From Rhodovulum visakhapatnamense (GTDB lineage: Bacteria; Pseudomonadota; Alphaproteobacteria; Rhodobacterales; Rhodobacteraceae), in contig NZ_SOEB01000013.1 in assembly GCF_004365965.1 (NCBI RefSeq), forward strand, positions 1 through 64,000: DNA of 64,000 bases. Direction: 5' to 3'. Shown here piece after piece: positions 37,726 through 49,787 of the stretch (position 1 is the stretch's first letter; the number at the start of each line of letters is the position of its first letter). The notes beneath the pieces were generated by a model that did no database searches, was not told the origin of the DNA, and was given only the letters and a program-made list of their open reading frames with translations. The translations under genes were made by a program, and so were the position numbers.

Positions 37726-38961
37726 ATGCGCCTGACCGCCTCCCGTCTTGCCCGGGCCTGCCTTCCGGGCCTGCTGACCGGACTTGCGCTGCCTGCGCTG
37801 GCCGCAGGCCCGGACCCGGACCCGGCCGACTGGCCCGCCGTGCTGGCCGAGGCCCGGGGCCAGACCGTCTACTGGAACGCCTGGGGCGGGGCTGCGGCCA
37901 CCAACGATTTCATCCGCTGGGCCGCCGGCGAGGTCGGGGACCGCTACGGCGTGACGGTCGAGCATGTGAAGCTCGCCGATACCGCCGATGCGGTCAGCCG
38001 GGTGCTGGCCGAAAAGACCGCCGGCAAGGACACGGGCGGCGCGGTCGATCTTGTCTGGATCAACGGCGCCAATTTCGCCGCGATGAAAGAGGCGGGGCTC
38101 TTGTTCGGCCCCTGGGCCGGGGATCTGCCCAACTGGCGCTTCGTCGATACCGTGGGCAAGCCCGCCGTGACCGCCGATTTCACCGTCCCGACCGACGGGT
38201 TCGAGGCGCCCTGGGCGATGGCACAGGTGGTCTTCTATCACGACACGGCACGGCTCGGCGATCCGCCAAGGACCATGCCCGCACTGCTGGACTGGGCCCG
38301 CGCCCATCCGGGCCGCTTCACCTATCCGCAGCCGCCCGACTTCCTCGGGACCACCTTTCTCAAGCAGGCGCTGTACGAGCTGGCCCCCGACCCGTCGGTT
38401 CTGCAAACCCCCGCCGACGAGGCCGGATATGACGCCGTGACCGCACCGCTTTGGGCCTTTCTCGACGATCTGACCCCGCATCTGTGGCGGCAGGGCCGGG
38501 CCTATCCGCAATCCGGCCCGCAACAGCTGCAACTGATGGCCGATGGCGAGATCGACCTTGCGATCTCGTTCAGCCCGGGCGAGGCGTCGACCGCCATTGC
38601 CAATGGGCAACTGCCCGACACGGTGCGGACCTTCGTGCTGGAGGGCGGCACCATCGGCAATGCCAGCTTTGTCGCCATCCCCTACAACGCCTCGGCCAGG
38701 GCGGGCGCGATGGTGCTGGCGAATTTCCTGCTGTCGCCCGAGGCGCAGGCCCATGCCCAGGACCCCGACATTCTGGGCTATGGCACGGTGCTGGCGATGG
38801 ACAAGCTCGCCCCCGACGACCGCGCCCGCTTCGAGGCGCTCGATCTTGGCATCGCCACCCTCTCGCCCGCCGAGCTTGGCCCCGCCTTGCCCGAGCCGCA
38901 TCCCTCCTGGGCCACCCGGATCGAGGCCGACTGGACCGCACGTTACGGCACGGCCCGGTAG
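37726..38961 (+). CDS. ABC transporter substrate-binding protein (YnjB-like)
   Basis: The 411-aa periplasmic protein has an N-terminal signal peptide (LTGLALPALAAGP). The mature sequence starts with the YnjB-type opening VYWNAWGGAAATNDFI. It is first of a three-gene ABC cassette (binding protein, permease, ATPase), with 3 bp to the permease. The substrate of YnjBCD-type systems is not established. Upstream MOSC is divergent. Confidence 0.87.
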   Translation: MRLTASRLARACLPGLLTGLALPALAAGPDPDPADWPAVLAEARGQTVYWNAWGGAAATNDFIRWAAGEVGDRYGVTVEHVKLADTADAVSRVLAEKTAGKDTGGAVDLVWINGANFAAMKEAGLLFGPWAGDLPNWRFVDTVGKPAVTADFTVPTDGFEAPWAMAQVVFYHDTARLGDPPRTMPALLDWARAHPGRFTYPQPPDFLGTTFLKQALYELAPDPSVLQTPADEAGYDAVTAPLWAFLDDLTPHLWRQGRAYPQSGPQQLQLMADGEIDLAISFSPGEASTAIANGQLPDTVRTFVLEGGTIGNASFVAIPYNASARAGAMVLANFLLSPEAQAHAQDPDILGYGTVLAMDKLAPDDRARFEALDLGIATLSPAELGPALPEPHPSWATRIEADWTARYGTAR

Positions 38962-38964
38962 CCC

Positions 38965-40653
38965 ATGCGCCCGCTGCGCGCCGCGCCCGCGCTGACGCTT
39001 GTCCTGATGCTGGGGCCGGTATTGGCCGGACTTGCCGGAACCCTCGCCCCGGCGCTGGGGGTCTTCCCGGCGCTGGGCGGCCACACGCTCAGCCTCGAGC
39101 CCGCCCGCGCGCTTGCCGCCTGGCCGGGCCTTTGGCAGGCGGTGGCGCTGTCGGTCGGGACCGGCCTGGCCGCGACGCTGATCGCGCTTGGCGCGGTCAC
39201 GCTGTTTGCCGCCGGATGGGCGGGTACACGGGCGATGGGCCTGCTTGAACGGCTGCTCTCGCCGCTTCTGGCGGTGCCGCATGTGGCCGCCGCGCTGGGG
39301 CTGGCCTTCCTGATCGCCCCCTCGGGCTGGATCGCGCGCGCCCTGTCGCCCTGGGCCACCGGCTGGCAACGCCCGCCCGATCTGCTGATCCTGCAGGACC
39401 CGATGGGGCTGGCGATGATCGCGGGGCTCGCCGCCAAGGAGATCCCGTTTCTGCTTCTGATGACACTGGCCGCGCTGCCGCAGGCGGCACCCGCCCGGCG
39501 GCTGACCATCGCGCGCGCGCTCGGATACGGGCGGACGACCGGCTGGCTCAAGGCGGTCTTTCCGGCCGTCTATGCCCAGATCCGCCTGCCGGTCTATGCG
39601 GTGCTGGCCTATTCGATGTCGGCGGTCGATGTGGCGATCGTGCTTGGCCCGTCGACGCCGCCGCCGCTGGCGGTGCAGGTGGTCCGCTGGATGTCCGATC
39701 CCGACCTGAGCCTCAGGTTCCGGGCCGCCGCCGGAGCGATCCTGCAACTGGGGCTGGTCCTCGCGGCCCTTGCGCTCTGGCGGCTGGGCGAGGTGGGCGC
39801 GGCCCGTCTCGGCCGCCGCTGGGCCGAGGGCGGTGCGCGGCACATGGCCGAGCCGGTGCTGCGCGCCGCCGGTCTGGGGCTTGCGGCGCTGGCGGCGGCG
39901 GCGGTGATCTTCGGGCTTGCCGGGCTCGCGCTCTGGTCGGTCGCGGGCTTCTGGGGCTTTCCCGACGCCCTGCCGGACGGCATCGGGCTGCGAAGCTGGG
40001 CGCGCCACGGCCAGGCGCTGATCGCGCCCGCGCGCGAGACCCTGCTGCTGGCCGGTCTGGCCACCGCGCTGGCGCTGGCCCTGACGCTGGCCTGCCTCGA
40101 GGCCGAGCATCGCTTCGGGCTTGCCCCCGGCAGTCGCAGCCTTTGGCTTCTGTACCTGCCGCTGCTGGTGCCGCAGGTGGCCTTCCTGCCGGGGCTTCAG
40201 ACCCTTGCGCTGAGCCTCGGCGCGGGGACCGGGCGCGGCACGGTGGTGCTGGCCCATCTGGTCTTCGTGCTCCCTTATGTCTTTCTCGCGCTCTCGGCGC
40301 CCTGGCGGGCCTGGGACCCGCGCCACGCCACCGTGGCCGCGGCCCTTGGCGCCGGTCCCGGCCGCATCTTCCGGACCGTGCGGCTGCCGATGCTGCTGGC
40401 GCCGGTGCTGACCGCCGCAGCGGTAGGCTTCGCCGTCTCGGTCGGGCAATATCTGCCGACGCTGCTGCCCGGTGGCGGGCGGATCAGGACGCTCACGACC
40501 GAGGCGGTGGCTCTGGCCGCAGGCGGCGACCGGCGGATCATCGGCGTGACCGTTCTGGTCCAGACCGCCCTTGTCGCAGCCCCCTTCGCACTGGCTTTGG
40601 CCGCCCCCCGGCTGATCTACCGCCACCGCCGCGGGATGCGGGGGGCCGGATGA
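38965..40653 (+). CDS. ABC transporter permease with two fused permease domains (YnjC-like)
   Basis: The 562-aa integral membrane protein has about twelve hydrophobic segments in two halves, each with a binding-protein-dependent permease loop (ALGYGRTTGWLKAVFPA and ALGAGPGRIFRTVRLPM). The duplicated layout matches YnjC and ThiP. Its stop overlaps the ATPase start (ATGA). Confidence 0.88.
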   Translation: MRPLRAAPALTLVLMLGPVLAGLAGTLAPALGVFPALGGHTLSLEPARALAAWPGLWQAVALSVGTGLAATLIALGAVTLFAAGWAGTRAMGLLERLLSPLLAVPHVAAALGLAFLIAPSGWIARALSPWATGWQRPPDLLILQDPMGLAMIAGLAAKEIPFLLLMTLAALPQAAPARRLTIARALGYGRTTGWLKAVFPAVYAQIRLPVYAVLAYSMSAVDVAIVLGPSTPPPLAVQVVRWMSDPDLSLRFRAAAGAILQLGLVLAALALWRLGEVGAARLGRRWAEGGARHMAEPVLRAAGLGLAALAAAAVIFGLAGLALWSVAGFWGFPDALPDGIGLRSWARHGQALIAPARETLLLAGLATALALALTLACLEAEHRFGLAPGSRSLWLLYLPLLVPQVAFLPGLQTLALSLGAGTGRGTVVLAHLVFVLPYVFLALSAPWRAWDPRHATVAAALGAGPGRIFRTVRLPMLLAPVLTAAAVGFAVSVGQYLPTLLPGGGRIRTLTTEAVALAAGGDRRIIGVTVLVQTALVAAPFALALAAPRLIYRHRRGMRGAG

Positions 40654-41336
40654 CCGGGCTGCGGCTTGAGACTATCGTCCTCGCCCGGGGGGGCGAACCG
40701 CTGATCGCGGTCGAGGCCCATGTCGCCCCCGGCGAGGTTCTCAGCGTGATGGGGCCCTCGGGCTCTGGCAAGTCGACGCTGCTGGCCGCAGTGATCGGCA
40801 CCCTGCCTCCGGCCTTCACCATGACCGGCCGCGTGGTGCTGAACGGGCGCGACGTGACGGCCCTGCCGCCCGAAGACCGGCGGGTCGGCATCCTTTATCA
40901 GGACGAGCTGCTGTTTCCCCATCTCAGCGTCGGCGGCAACCTCGCCTTCGCCCTGCCCCGCGCACTGCGCGGCCGCAAGGCCCGCCGCGCGCGGATCGAG
41001 GCCGCGCTGGACGAAATCGGCATGGCGGGGTTTGCCGACCGCGACCCGGCCACTCTGTCGGGCGGCCAGAAGGCTCGGGTCGCGCTGATGCGGATGCTCC
41101 TGGCCGAGCCGCAGGCGCTGTTGCTGGACGAGCCCTTTTCGCGGCTCGATGCGACGCTGAGGGATCAGATCCGCGCGCTGGTCTTTGCCCGCGCGCGGGA
41201 CCGGGGCCTGCCGGTCCTGCTGGTCACCCATGACCGGGCCGATGCCGAGGCGGCAGGCGGCCCGGTGATCGCACTGTCAGATCAGATGACGACGACGTCC
41301 AGGGGCGGGAAACCGTTGAAACCGACCGAGGAATAG
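40650..41336 (+). CDS. ABC transporter ATP-binding protein (YnjD-like)
   Basis: The 228-aa ATPase has Walker A GPSGSGKST, signature LSGGQKARVAL, Walker B LLLDEPFSRLD and H-loop VTHDRADAE. It is the third gene of the cassette. Its final 55 bp overlap the convergent decarboxylase gene. Confidence 0.92.
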   Translation: MTGLRLETIVLARGGEPLIAVEAHVAPGEVLSVMGPSGSGKSTLLAAVIGTLPPAFTMTGRVVLNGRDVTALPPEDRRVGILYQDELLFPHLSVGGNLAFALPRALRGRKARRARIEAALDEIGMAGFADRDPATLSGGQKARVALMRMLLAEPQALLLDEPFSRLDATLRDQIRALVFARARDRGLPVLLVTHDRADAEAAGGPVIALSDQMTTTSRGGKPLKPTEE

Positions 41337-42454
41337 CTGGACGTATAGGCGCCGCAGTTGCGGATGATGACCTTGTCGCCCGAGCGAAGACCCACCGGCA
41401 GCTGGACCGGACGCTTTTCGTACAGCACATCGGCGCTGTCGCAGGACGGACCGGCCAGGATGCAGGGGCCGGTCGCCTCATGGTCGCGATCGGTCGCGAA
41501 CTGGTAGCGGATCGCCTCGTCCATGGTTTCGGCCAGCCCCGAGAACTTGCCGATGTCCAGATAAACCCAGCGATAGGTGTCGTCGTCGGATTTCTGCGAC
41601 ACCAGCATCACCTCGGCCGCGATGGCGCCGGCCTCGGCCACCATGCCGCGCCCCGGCTCGGCCATCACCCGCGGCACCGCGCCGAAACGCTCGGTCACCA
41701 GGCGCATCACCTCGGCCGCATACAACGCGGGCGGCTGCACGTCCTCGCCGTAATAGGCCGGGAAGCCGCCGCCAATGTTCAGGAGGTCCAGATCATAGCC
41801 CTCGGCGCGCGCGGCATGCCAGATCTCGGCCACCTCGTTCAGCACCGGCAGCCACATCTCGGCGCGGCGGGTCTGGCTGCCGACATGGAAGGACAGCCCG
41901 GCCGGACGCAGGCCCAGCGCGACGGCGCGCGCCATCAGCGGCGCGACCTTCGCGGGCGCGCAGCCGAACTTGCGGCTGAGCGGCCAGTCGGCCTGCGAGG
42001 CGGTGACGAGCACACGGATATAGACCTCGGCGCCCGGGGCATGTTCGGCGATCTTGTCCAGCTCTTCCTCGGCATCGGCCGCGAAGAGGGTCACGCCCGC
42101 GCGATGGGCGAAGGCGATGTCGGCGACGCGCTTGACGGTGTTGCCGAAGGAGATCTGGTGCGGCGCGGCGCCCAGCCCGAGGCACAGTTCGATCTCGCCG
42201 CGCGAGGCGGCGTCGAAATGGCAGCCGAGGCCGACGAGGCGCTCGATCACTTCGCGGGCGGGGTTCGCCTTGACCGCGTAATGGATGGCGGCCTGGCCGA
42301 GCCCCGCGCGCAGCGCGTGGAAGCGGTCGGCGACGCGATCGGTGTCAAGCACCAGGGTCGGGCGCTCGAAGCTGTTGGCACGAATGTAGGATTCCACGCG
42401 GGAAGTCGACAGCACATCAGTGCCGCCGACGAAGTCGGCTTGCGTAGCGTACAT
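41282..42454 (-). CDS. Ornithine/lysine decarboxylase, fold-type III PLP enzyme
   Basis: The enzyme makes putrescine (or cadaverine) from ornithine (or lysine). The 390-aa product has the PLP lysine in YAVKANP, the histidine in SFHVGSQ, the glycine loop GGGFPAYYG, the phosphate site EPGRGMVAEAG and the catalytic cysteine in GPSCDSADVLYE, as in alphaproteobacterial ornithine decarboxylases. ATG 42454 is preceded by GGAG at 6 nt; ATG 42460 is an alternative. Its leader (42455-42700) is long, which could hold a regulatory structure. Confidence 0.92.
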   Translation of the reverse strand: MYATQADFVGGTDVLSTSRVESYIRANSFERPTLVLDTDRVADRFHALRAGLGQAAIHYAVKANPAREVIERLVGLGCHFDAASRGEIELCLGLGAAPHQISFGNTVKRVADIAFAHRAGVTLFAADAEEELDKIAEHAPGAEVYIRVLVTASQADWPLSRKFGCAPAKVAPLMARAVALGLRPAGLSFHVGSQTRRAEMWLPVLNEVAEIWHAARAEGYDLDLLNIGGGFPAYYGEDVQPPALYAAEVMRLVTERFGAVPRVMAEPGRGMVAEAGAIAAEVMLVSQKSDDDTYRWVYLDIGKFSGLAETMDEAIRYQFATDRDHEATGPCILAGPSCDSADVLYEKRPVQLPVGLRSGDKVIIRNCGAYTSSYSSVGFNGFPPLDVVVI

Positions 42455-43718
<1,264 letters not shown>

Positions 43719-43724
43719 GGCGCC

Positions 43725-45128
43725 TCAGCCGCCGATCCGCGCCCGCACCCGGGCGATGAAATCCTCGCCGCGGCGCTCGAAGCTGTCATACTGATCGAAG
43801 CTGGCCGCGGCGGGAGCCAGCAGCACGACCTCACCGGGCTTGGCCTCGTCGGCGGCGCGGGCGACAGCGGCTTCCATCGTGGTGCAGACCTCATGCGGGA
43901 TGTCCTTGAGGTGCAGCGCGAAACCCGCCGCCTCGCGGCCGATCACATAGGCCTTCGCGACATGGCCGAGATAGGGCAGAAGCGGCCCCAGACCGCCCTC
44001 CTTTTCCAGCCCGCCGCAGATCCAGCGGATCTCGGGGAAGGCCGCCAGCGCCATCGCGGCGCTCGCCGCATTGGTGGCTTTGCTGTCATTGACGAAGCGC
44101 ACGCCCTCCGCCTCGGCCACCAGCTGGCTGCGATGGGGCAGCCCCGCGAAGCTGCCCAGCGCCTCCTCGATCTGTTTCGGCCCGATCCCCAGACAGCGCG
44201 CCGCGGCATAGGCCGCACAGGCATTCTGGTGGTTATGCGCCCCGGGCAGTCCGGCGATGGCGCGCAGGTCGATGCTGGCCACCTGCCGCCCCTTGCGCCA
44301 TTCGGTCAGGAAGCCCTTGCGGGCAAAGACCAGCCAGCCCGGCCCCGACAGCTTCTGCCCGGACGAGATCCGGATCACCCGGTCATCCGCCGCGCCCTCG
44401 GCCAGCTGGTTGGCCAGGAACATCCCTTCGGGCTCGTCCACGCCGATGATGGCGCGGTCCGGCCCGCCCTCGGCAAAGAGCCTGCGCTTGGCCGCGAAAT
44501 AGCCGCCCCGGCCGCCATGCCGGTCCAGATGGTCGGGCGAGAGATTGGTGAAGACCGCGATGTCGGGCGTCAGCGCCCGGGCAAGATCGGTCTGGTAGGA
44601 CGAAAGCTCCAGCACCACCGCCGCGCCCTCTCCCGGCGGGTCGATATCCAGCACGCCCCGGCCGATATTCCCGGCCAGCTGGCTGGGCCGGCCCGCGCTT
44701 TCCAGCACGTGATGGATCAGCGCCGAGGTGGTCGACTTGCCGTTCGAACCGGTCACCGCGATCACCTTGGGGGTCGCCTCGAGCCGGTCCCAGTCGGGCG
44801 TCGCGAAGGACCGGAAGAACAGCCCGATATCGTTGTCGACCGGCACGCCCGCCGCCCATGCGGCCGCGATCACGCGGTTCGGAGCGGGATAGAGATGCGG
44901 GATGCCGGGGCTCACGATCAGCGCGGCCACGTCCTCGAAGGCGCCCGCGCGGGTCAGATCGACGGGCTGGAAGCCCTCGGCCTCGGCGGCGGCGCGGGCC
45001 GTCTCGTTATCGTCCCAGGCCAGGACCTCGGCGCCGCCCGCGCGCAGTGCCCGCGCGGCCGACAGGCCCGAGCGGCCCAGCCCCAGCACGGCCAGCCTCT
45101 GGCCCTCTACCCCACGCACCGGAATCAT
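43725..45128 (-). CDS. murD: UDP-N-acetylmuramoylalanine-D-glutamate ligase (MurD)
   Basis: MurD adds D-glutamate to UDP-MurNAc-L-Ala in peptidoglycan precursor synthesis. The 467-aa product has [13 protein letters not shown] at the N-terminus, P-loop [17 protein letters not shown] and the C-terminal domain motif [11 protein letters not shown] 45128 begins [14 protein letters not shown]. It is the last visible gene of the dcw operon. Confidence 0.97.
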   Translation of the reverse strand: MIPVRGVEGQRLAVLGLGRSGLSAARALRAGGAEVLAWDDNETARAAAEAEGFQPVDLTRAGAFEDVAALIVSPGIPHLYPAPNRVIAAAWAAGVPVDNDIGLFFRSFATPDWDRLEATPKVIAVTGSNGKSTTSALIHHVLESAGRPSQLAGNIGRGVLDIDPPGEGAAVVLELSSYQTDLARALTPDIAVFTNLSPDHLDRHGGRGGYFAAKRRLFAEGGPDRAIIGVDEPEGMFLANQLAEGAADDRVIRISSGQKLSGPGWLVFARKGFLTEWRKGRQVASIDLRAIAGLPGAHNHQNACAAYAAARCLGIGPKQIEEALGSFAGLPHRSQLVAEAEGVRFVNDSKATNAASAAMALAAFPEIRWICGGLEKEGGLGPLLPYLGHVAKAYVIGREAAGFALHLKDIPHEVCTTMEAAVARAADEAKPGEVVLLAPAAASFDQYDSFERRGEDFIARVRARIGG

Positions 45129-45323
45129 GCCCTGTCCTTTCGCTGTCAGCGGCGCGACGATGCCCCCGGGCACAGCCGGGCGCAAGCGGCGGCGGGCCGG
45201 GCGACGGCCCCGAACACGGGATGGCGGAACGGACAGGCGCCCGCTCCGGTCAGGAGGCGGGCGCCAGGGATCACGCGTCGCAACGCACCTCCGGGGCCGA
45301 CCCCCGGACCGGGACCGGAAAAC

Positions 45324-45725
45324 TCAGCCCAGCAGGTAGGACCAGCCCAGCATCACCGGCGGCACGACCGCCACGGCGAAGGAAAAGGCCAGACCGGTGG
45401 CCTTGTTGCCGCCCATCCGCTGCACCGCGCCCGCAAGCGCCGGGGCCAGGATGATGCCCGCCACGAAGATCGGGATGATCTTGCCGAAGATCGGTGCGCA
45501 GTTCTGCGGCTGGGCGAAATTCGCCTCGCAATAGGGCACGATCTGGTCGGAGAAGATCACCGCCAGGACCAGCAGGTAGCCAATGCCTGCCCAGACCGCA
45601 TAGGGCGGAACGCCGTTCCAGGACCTGAGCTTCACGTCGGGCGTGACCGCGTGCAGGGACGGGGTGCCGAGCCGCGCGGCCGGCGCAAGATAGTTGTAGG
45701 TGTTTTCGACCGGGTTCATCTGCAT
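45324..45725 (-). CDS. Small membrane protein between mraY and murD
   Basis: The 133-aa product has three hydrophobic segments (IGYLLVLAVIFSD, IIPIFVAGIILAPALAGA and ATGLAFSFAVAVVPPVMLGW) and an N-terminal soluble part rich in N and P. No family function is recognised. It lies inside the dcw operon between mraY and murD. Confidence 0.75.
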   Translation of the reverse strand: MQMNPVENTYNYLAPAARLGTPSLHAVTPDVKLRSWNGVPPYAVWAGIGYLLVLAVIFSDQIVPYCEANFAQPQNCAPIFGKIIPIFVAGIILAPALAGAVQRMGGNKATGLAFSFAVAVVPPVMLGWSYLLG

Positions 45726-45756
45726 ATCTCTTCTCCTCGGACCCCCGCCCGACCAC

Positions 45757-46842
45757 TCACCGGACCTTGAGGGTCGCCAGACCGATCAGCGCAAGGATCA
45801 GGCTGATGATCCAGAATCGTATCACGATCTGGGGCTCGGCCCAGCCCTTCTTCTCGAAGTGGTGGTGGATGGGTGCCATCAGAAACACACGTTTCCCGGT
45901 CGCCTTGAAGTAGGCCACCTGGATGATGACGGACATCGCCTCGACCACGAAAAGCCCGCCAACTATGGCCAAAACGATCTCGTGCTTGGTCGCGACGGCA
46001 ATGGCGCCCAGAGCGCCGCCCAGCGCCAGCGACCCGGTATCGCCCATGAAGACGGCGGCGGGTGGGGCGTTATACCACAGGAACCCAAGCCCCGCGCCGA
46101 TCAACCCTGCGGTGAAAACCAAGATCTCGCCGGTGCCCGGCACGTAATGCACATCGAGATACTCGGTAAAGTCGACTCGGCCGACCGCATAGGCGATCAC
46201 GCCCAGCGCGCCGGCCGCGATCATCACCGGCATGATCGCCAGCCCGTCCAGCCCGTCGGTCAAGTTCACCGCGTTGGCCGAGCCCACGATCACCAGCATC
46301 GCGAAGGGGATGAACAGCACCCCCATATGGATCAGCGTGTCCTTGAAGACCGGCATCGCCAGGTTGTAGCTCAGATCCGCCGGATGCGCCCAGGCCGCCC
46401 AATATCCGGCAATGGCCGCGATCAGCAGCCCCAGCCCGAAGCGCACCCGCCCGGGCACGCCCTTGGTGTTGTTCTTCGACACCTTGGCATAGTCGTCGGC
46501 AAAGCCGATGGCGCCGAAGGACAGCGTCACGAACAGCAAAAGCCAGACATAGGCATTGTCGAGCCGCCCCCACAGCAGCGTCGACACGATCAGCCCGCCC
46601 AGGATCAGCACACCGCCCATGGTGGGGGTGCCCGCCTTCGAGGTGATATGGCTTTCGGGGCCGTCCGCCCGGATCGGCTGGCCGTTTTTCTGCCGCTTGC
46701 GCAGCAGGTTGATCAGCGGCCGCCCGAACAGGAAGCCGAAGACGAGCGCGGTGAAGAACGCGCATCCTGCCCGGAAGGTGATGTAGCGGAACAGGTTGAA
46801 GACGCCACCGCCATCGGACAGGTCGGCAAGCCAGTAGAGCAT
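45757..46842 (-). CDS. mraY: Phospho-N-acetylmuramoyl-pentapeptide transferase (MraY)
   Basis: MraY transfers phospho-MurNAc-pentapeptide to undecaprenyl phosphate, forming lipid I at the inner membrane. The 361-aa product has ten hydrophobic segments with [35 protein letters not shown] and the HHHFEKKG loop, all family hallmarks. ATG 46842 shares one base with the murF stop. The frame is open far upstream but only as a murF shadow. Confidence 0.98.
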   Translation of the reverse strand: MLYWLADLSDGGGVFNLFRYITFRAGCAFFTALVFGFLFGRPLINLLRKRQKNGQPIRADGPESHITSKAGTPTMGGVLILGGLIVSTLLWGRLDNAYVWLLLFVTLSFGAIGFADDYAKVSKNNTKGVPGRVRFGLGLLIAAIAGYWAAWAHPADLSYNLAMPVFKDTLIHMGVLFIPFAMLVIVGSANAVNLTDGLDGLAIMPVMIAAGALGVIAYAVGRVDFTEYLDVHYVPGTGEILVFTAGLIGAGLGFLWYNAPPAAVFMGDTGSLALGGALGAIAVATKHEIVLAIVGGLFVVEAMSVIIQVAYFKATGKRVFLMAPIHHHFEKKGWAEPQIVIRFWIISLILALIGLATLKVR

Positions 46843-48290
46843 TACGAAAGATCCTCGTCGGAGCCGGAGCCGCCTTGCCCCAGCCTTTTCAGCGCGTCGA
46901 CCACGACCGACACGCGGCTGCCTTTCGATCCCTTGACCAGCACCACATCGCCGGCATCGACCAGCGAATGGACCTTGGCGGCCAGGGGATCGGCTTCGTC
47001 GAACCACTGCCCTCTCTGCGAGAGCGGCAGGGCAAAATAAAGGGCGCGCATCCGCGGCCCGACGCAATGCACCAGATCGACGCGCGCCATCGCGGCCAGA
47101 TCGGCCAGGCCCGCATGCATCGTCTGTTCCTCGGGGCCAAGCTCCAGCATGTCGCCCAGGATCGCGATCCGCCGCCCGCGCGCCACCCGCCCAAGCCCGT
47201 CGGTCGGCCGGGTGGCGGCCAGCACCTCGAGCGCAGCGGCCATCGAGGCCGGGTTGGCGTTGAAGGCGTCGTCGATGACCTCGACCGACAGGCTCTCCTC
47301 GACCGGGTCGAGCGGGATCCTCAGCCGCGCGCCGCGCCCGCCGGGCGGGCGCCACTGGCCCAGATCGCAGGCCGCGACCACAAGATCGATGCCCAGCGCC
47401 TCGGTCACCGCCAGCACACCCAGCGCATTGGTCGCGAAATGACGCCCGGCGGCGTGGATCTTGAACAGAATCTCGTGCCCGCGCGCCTCGGCCTGCACGA
47501 CCGTCGAGTGGGCATGCAGATCGGCCCGCATCAGGCGGAACTCGCAGCCCTCGGCGGCGCCGAAACGGGTCTCGGCCGCGGCATGGGCGGCGGCGCCCGC
47601 CGCCAGCACCGGGCTGGTGTCCAGATCGCCCGGATAGATCGCGATACCGCCCGGCTCCACCCCCTCGAAGATCGCGGCCTTCTCGGCGGCGATGCCCGCA
47701 AGCCCGTCGAAGGCCTCCAGATGCGCGGGCGCGATGGTGGTGATCAGCGCCACATGCGGCCGCGCCAGCCGCGCCAGCGGCGCGATCTCGCCGGGATGGT
47801 TCATGCCGATCTCGAGCACGGCGAACTGGGCGTCGCGCGGCATCCGCGCCAGCGTCAGCGGCACGCCCCAATGGTTGTTGAAGCTCGCCTCGGCGGCATG
47901 GACCCGCCCCTGCCCGGCCAGCACGGCGCGCAGCATCTCCTTGGTCGAGGTCTTGCCGACCGACCCGGTGACAGCAACGACCCGGGCGTCGCTGCGCGCC
48001 CGTCCGGCCCGCCCCAGCGCGCCCAGCGCCGCCAGCACATCGGGTACGATCAGCAGCGGCGCGGTCTCGTCCACGCCCTCGGGCAGCCGCGACACCAGCG
48101 CAGCCCCCGCGCCTCGCGCCAGCGCATCGGCGACGAAATCGTGGCCGTCGCGCTGATCCTTCAGCGCAACGAACAGATCGCCCGGCTTCAGGCTGCGGGT
48201 GTCGATGCTGACGCCGGTGACCGACCAGTCCCGGGTGACGCGCCCGCCGGTCGCCTCGGCCGCCTCGGCCGACGTCCAGAGCGCGGTCAC
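46842..48290 (-). CDS. murF: UDP-N-acetylmuramoyl-tripeptide-D-alanyl-D-alanine ligase (MurF)
   Basis: MurF completes the cytoplasmic precursor by adding D-Ala-D-Ala. The 482-aa product has P-loop [10 protein letters not shown], the [10 protein letters not shown] segment, and [11 protein letters not shown] with the DNxxNANP-type Mur signature. It overlaps murE by 4 bp and mraY by 1 bp. Confidence 0.97.
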   Translation of the reverse strand: MTALWTSAEAAEATGGRVTRDWSVTGVSIDTRSLKPGDLFVALKDQRDGHDFVADALARGAGAALVSRLPEGVDETAPLLIVPDVLAALGALGRAGRARSDARVVAVTGSVGKTSTKEMLRAVLAGQGRVHAAEASFNNHWGVPLTLARMPRDAQFAVLEIGMNHPGEIAPLARLARPHVALITTIAPAHLEAFDGLAGIAAEKAAIFEGVEPGGIAIYPGDLDTSPVLAAGAAAHAAAETRFGAAEGCEFRLMRADLHAHSTVVQAEARGHEILFKIHAAGRHFATNALGVLAVTEALGIDLVVAACDLGQWRPPGGRGARLRIPLDPVEESLSVEVIDDAFNANPASMAAALEVLAATRPTDGLGRVARGRRIAILGDMLELGPEEQTMHAGLADLAAMARVDLVHCVGPRMRALYFALPLSQRGQWFDEADPLAAKVHSLVDAGDVVLVKGSKGSRVSVVVDALKRLGQGGSGSDEDLS

Positions 48291-49774
48291 GAAAGCCGCC
48301 CGTCAAGCGCCGCGACGGCCACGCTGGCCTGTTCGGCATCGTCGAAGGGATAGACCGCGTCGCCGACGATCTGGCCGGTCTCGTGGCCCTTGCCCGCGAT
48401 CAGCAGGGCATCGCCCGGCTCCAGCGCATCGACGCCGCGCAGGATCGCCTCGGCGCGGTCTCCGACCTCGATCGCCTCGGCGCAGCCTTGCAGTATTTCT
48501 GCACGGATACCCTTGGGTTCTTCGGATCTCGGGTTGTCGTCTGTCACTATCACAACATCCGCCTGTTCGCAGGCGACCTGCCCCATCAGCGGCCGCTTGC
48601 CCCGGTCACGATCCCCGCCCGCGCCGAAAACGACCACGATCCGGCCCATCACATGGGGCCTCAGCGAGGCGATGGCGGCGGCCAGAGCGCCCGGCTTGTG
48701 CGAATAGTCCACAAAGACGGTGGCCCCGTTCGCACGGGTCGCCGCCAGCTCCATCCGCCCCCGCACGGTCACCAGCTCGGGCAGGGTCGCGAAGACCCGC
48801 CCGGGTGCCTCACCCGCCGCGATGACAAGCCCGGCCGCGGCCAGCACGTTCTCGGCCTGGAACCCCCCGATCAGGTCGAGCCGGATCTGCTGCGGGCGGC
48901 CCTCCCAGGCAAAGCGCAGATCCTGGCCTGTGGCGTCGTAACGCTGCGCCAGGATGCGCAGATCCGCCTCTTCGGCGCGGCCAACGGTCAGGATGGTCTG
49001 GCCGCGCGCCCGGGCATGGCCCAGCATCTGCGCACCGCGCGGATCGTCGATATTGATCACCGCGGTCCCGTCCTCGGGCAGCACCCGGTCGAACAGCCCC
49101 GCCTTGGCCGCGAAATATTCCTCGAACCCCGCGTGGTAATCGAGGTGATCCTGGCTGAAATTGGTGAAGGCCGCCGCCTTCAGCGCCACCCCGTCCAGCC
49201 GCCGCTGTTCAAGCCCGTGGCTCGAGGCCTCCATCGCCGCATGGGTCACGCCCGCGCGCGCCATCTCGGCCAGCAGCCGGTGCAGGGTGATGGGTTCGGG
49301 CGTGGTATGCGACAGTGGCGCCTCATAGGCGCCCTGCACCCCCATCGTCCCCAGATTGCAGGCCGCGCGACCAAGCCCGGTCCAGATCTGACGGGTAAAG
49401 CTCGCGACCGAGGTCTTTCCCGCGGTGCCGGTGACCGCCACCATGGTCGCGGGCTGGGCGCCGTAAAACAGCGCCGCCGCGCAGGCCAGCGCCTGGCGCG
49501 GGTCCTCGGCCACCACCAGCGCGGCCTCGCTGCCCGCCAGCGCCTCGGCCGCAATGCGTGCACCCGCGCGGTCGGTCAGCACCGCCACAGCCCCCATCCG
49601 CAGCGCGAAGGACACGAATTCGGCGCCATGCGCCCGCGTCCCCGGCATCGCCGCGAAAAGATGGCCCGGTTTCGTGTGGCGGCTGTCGACCGACAGCCCC
49701 GTGATATGCGCCTCTCGCCCGCCCTGGGCCGTCAGCCCCAGGTCGGCGAGCGTCGTTTCAGTCCGGATTGTCAT
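48287..49774 (-). CDS. murE: UDP-MurNAc-L-alanyl-D-glutamate-2,6-diaminopimelate ligase (MurE)
   Basis: MurE adds meso-diaminopimelate. The 495-aa product has P-loop [30 protein letters not shown] and the diaminopimelate-specifying DDNPRSE motif. Thirteen bases separate it from ftsI. Confidence 0.97.
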   Translation of the reverse strand: MTIRTETTLADLGLTAQGGREAHITGLSVDSRHTKPGHLFAAMPGTRAHGAEFVSFALRMGAVAVLTDRAGARIAAEALAGSEAALVVAEDPRQALACAAALFYGAQPATMVAVTGTAGKTSVASFTRQIWTGLGRAACNLGTMGVQGAYEAPLSHTTPEPITLHRLLAEMARAGVTHAAMEASSHGLEQRRLDGVALKAAAFTNFSQDHLDYHAGFEEYFAAKAGLFDRVLPEDGTAVINIDDPRGAQMLGHARARGQTILTVGRAEEADLRILAQRYDATGQDLRFAWEGRPQQIRLDLIGGFQAENVLAAAGLVIAAGEAPGRVFATLPELVTVRGRMELAATRANGATVFVDYSHKPGALAAAIASLRPHVMGRIVVVFGAGGDRDRGKRPLMGQVACEQADVVIVTDDNPRSEEPKGIRAEILQGCAEAIEVGDRAEAILRGVDALEPGDALLIAGKGHETGQIVGDAVYPFDDAEQASVAVAALDGRLS

Positions 49775-49787
49775 GATCCCCGCGCCT

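Noticed and set aside
37561-40626. 1021-aa - strand open frame across the ABC transporter genes
   Set aside because: Composition is R/G/Q-rich nonsense and the + strand genes have complete motifs and tight spacing.
46843-48339. N-terminal extension of mraY to 860 aa
   Set aside because: The extension is a shifted reading of murF; MraY homology begins at ATG 46842, which overlaps the murF stop in the usual way.
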